DNA of 61,382 bases from Allobosea sp. (GTDB taxonomy: Bacteria; Pseudomonadota; Alphaproteobacteria; Rhizobiales; Beijerinckiaceae): positions 1 to 61,382 of the forward strand of contig NZ_JAUYTP010000075.1 of the NCBI RefSeq assembly GCF_030695125.1. Reading direction: 5' to 3'. The notes under the pieces were generated by a model, which did no database searches, was not told where the DNA came from, and saw only the letters and a program-made list of their open reading frames with translations. The position numbers were made by a program, and so were the translations under genes. Positions 61,296-61,382 of the stretch are shown in pieces; position 1 is the stretch's first letter; the number at the start of each line of letters is the position of its first letter.

Positions 61296-61382
61296 TACCG
61301 TCTCGCTGTCGCTTGCAAGTCAGCATGCGCGGTGGTTGCTGTTTATACGGCTGTCGATTATCGGCGCCTTAGAGCTCCTTAT

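Noticed and set aside
1..61382. CRISPR arrays, tRNA and rRNA genes
   Set aside because: No regular spacer-repeat array, cloverleaf or rRNA segment was noticed on either strand; a search program would settle this.
1..61382. Window as a complete circular plasmid
   Set aside because: The first and last bases show no overlap, so circularity cannot be shown, although size and content would fit.

Overview
The window is GC-rich alphaproteobacterial DNA, and it looks most like a Hyphomicrobiales (Rhizobiales) plasmid. The evidence is a complete repABC replication and partition operon, Ros/MucR and HWE-kinase family proteins, a TraR/TraI-type quorum-sensing pair, and a block of ICE/plasmid 'leading region' genes (DUF736, ArdC, ParB-like, methylase-helicase, DUF3085, DUF1419, toprim). 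Genus cannot be read from the sequence. The two ends do not overlap, so I cannot say whether this is a whole circle.

Layout. (1) 0.1-17.5 kb: plasmid/ICE backbone, mostly on the minus strand: DUF736, ArdC anti-restriction protein, conserved unknowns, a ParB-like protein, a 1700-residue methylase-helicase, DUF3085, DUF1419 and a toprim/DUF3991 protein. Three toxin-antitoxin pairs interrupt it (Phd-PIN, MqsR-MqsA, RES-Xre). A DUF7007 gene and mqsR each look broken by a single frameshift. (2) 17.7-19.25 kb: gene debris, namely the frameshifted tail of a DUF4143-type ATPase and a PIN-like gene with no 5' end. (3) 19.3-29.4 kb: a metabolic cargo island of aldehyde/quinone chemistry: two zinc-type dehydrogenase-family oxidoreductases, a DJ-1/PfpI protein, two small ABM monooxygenases, an SDR and the glutathione-dependent formaldehyde dehydrogenase FrmA, under HxlR, LysR, FrmR and TetR regulators with visible candidate operators. 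(4) 29.6-32.4 kb: a scar: a receiver-domain fragment, a DUF6118 gene cut by an IS21-type element, whose istA is in turn cut by an IS6-family element that also cuts an HNH gene. (5) 32.6-39.4 kb: a Swt1-type HEPN protein, an RHE_PE00001/DUF1612 protein, VapBC-like genes, a tyrosine integrase, MucR, HU and a WGR protein. (6) 39.5-43.2 kb: repABC with a counter-transcribed RNA, two identical parS-like palindromes and an AT-rich candidate origin inside repC. (7) 43.5-46.4 kb: a KaiC-like ATPase, an HWE histidine kinase and a stand-alone receiver in one tight operon. (8) 46.5-61.3 kb: luxR facing luxI with a palindromic box between them, and luxI as the first gene of a continuous overlapping operon: trbM, virB1-like, virB2-virB11 including an EexN lipoprotein, virD4 and an LPD7 gene.

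How it works together. RepABC keeps the replicon, the TA pairs penalise loss, and ArdC plus the methylase-helicase probably protect incoming DNA. Acyl-homoserine lactone signalling probably switches on mating-pair formation, because the synthase gene and the T4SS genes share one operon, as in traI-trb of Ti plasmids. No relaxase or clear oriT lies in the window, so the processing genes are either outside it or supplied in trans. The cargo island would give the host formaldehyde and reactive-carbonyl tolerance. The most intriguing unit is the KaiC-HWE-receiver operon beside the quorum-sensing and transfer genes.
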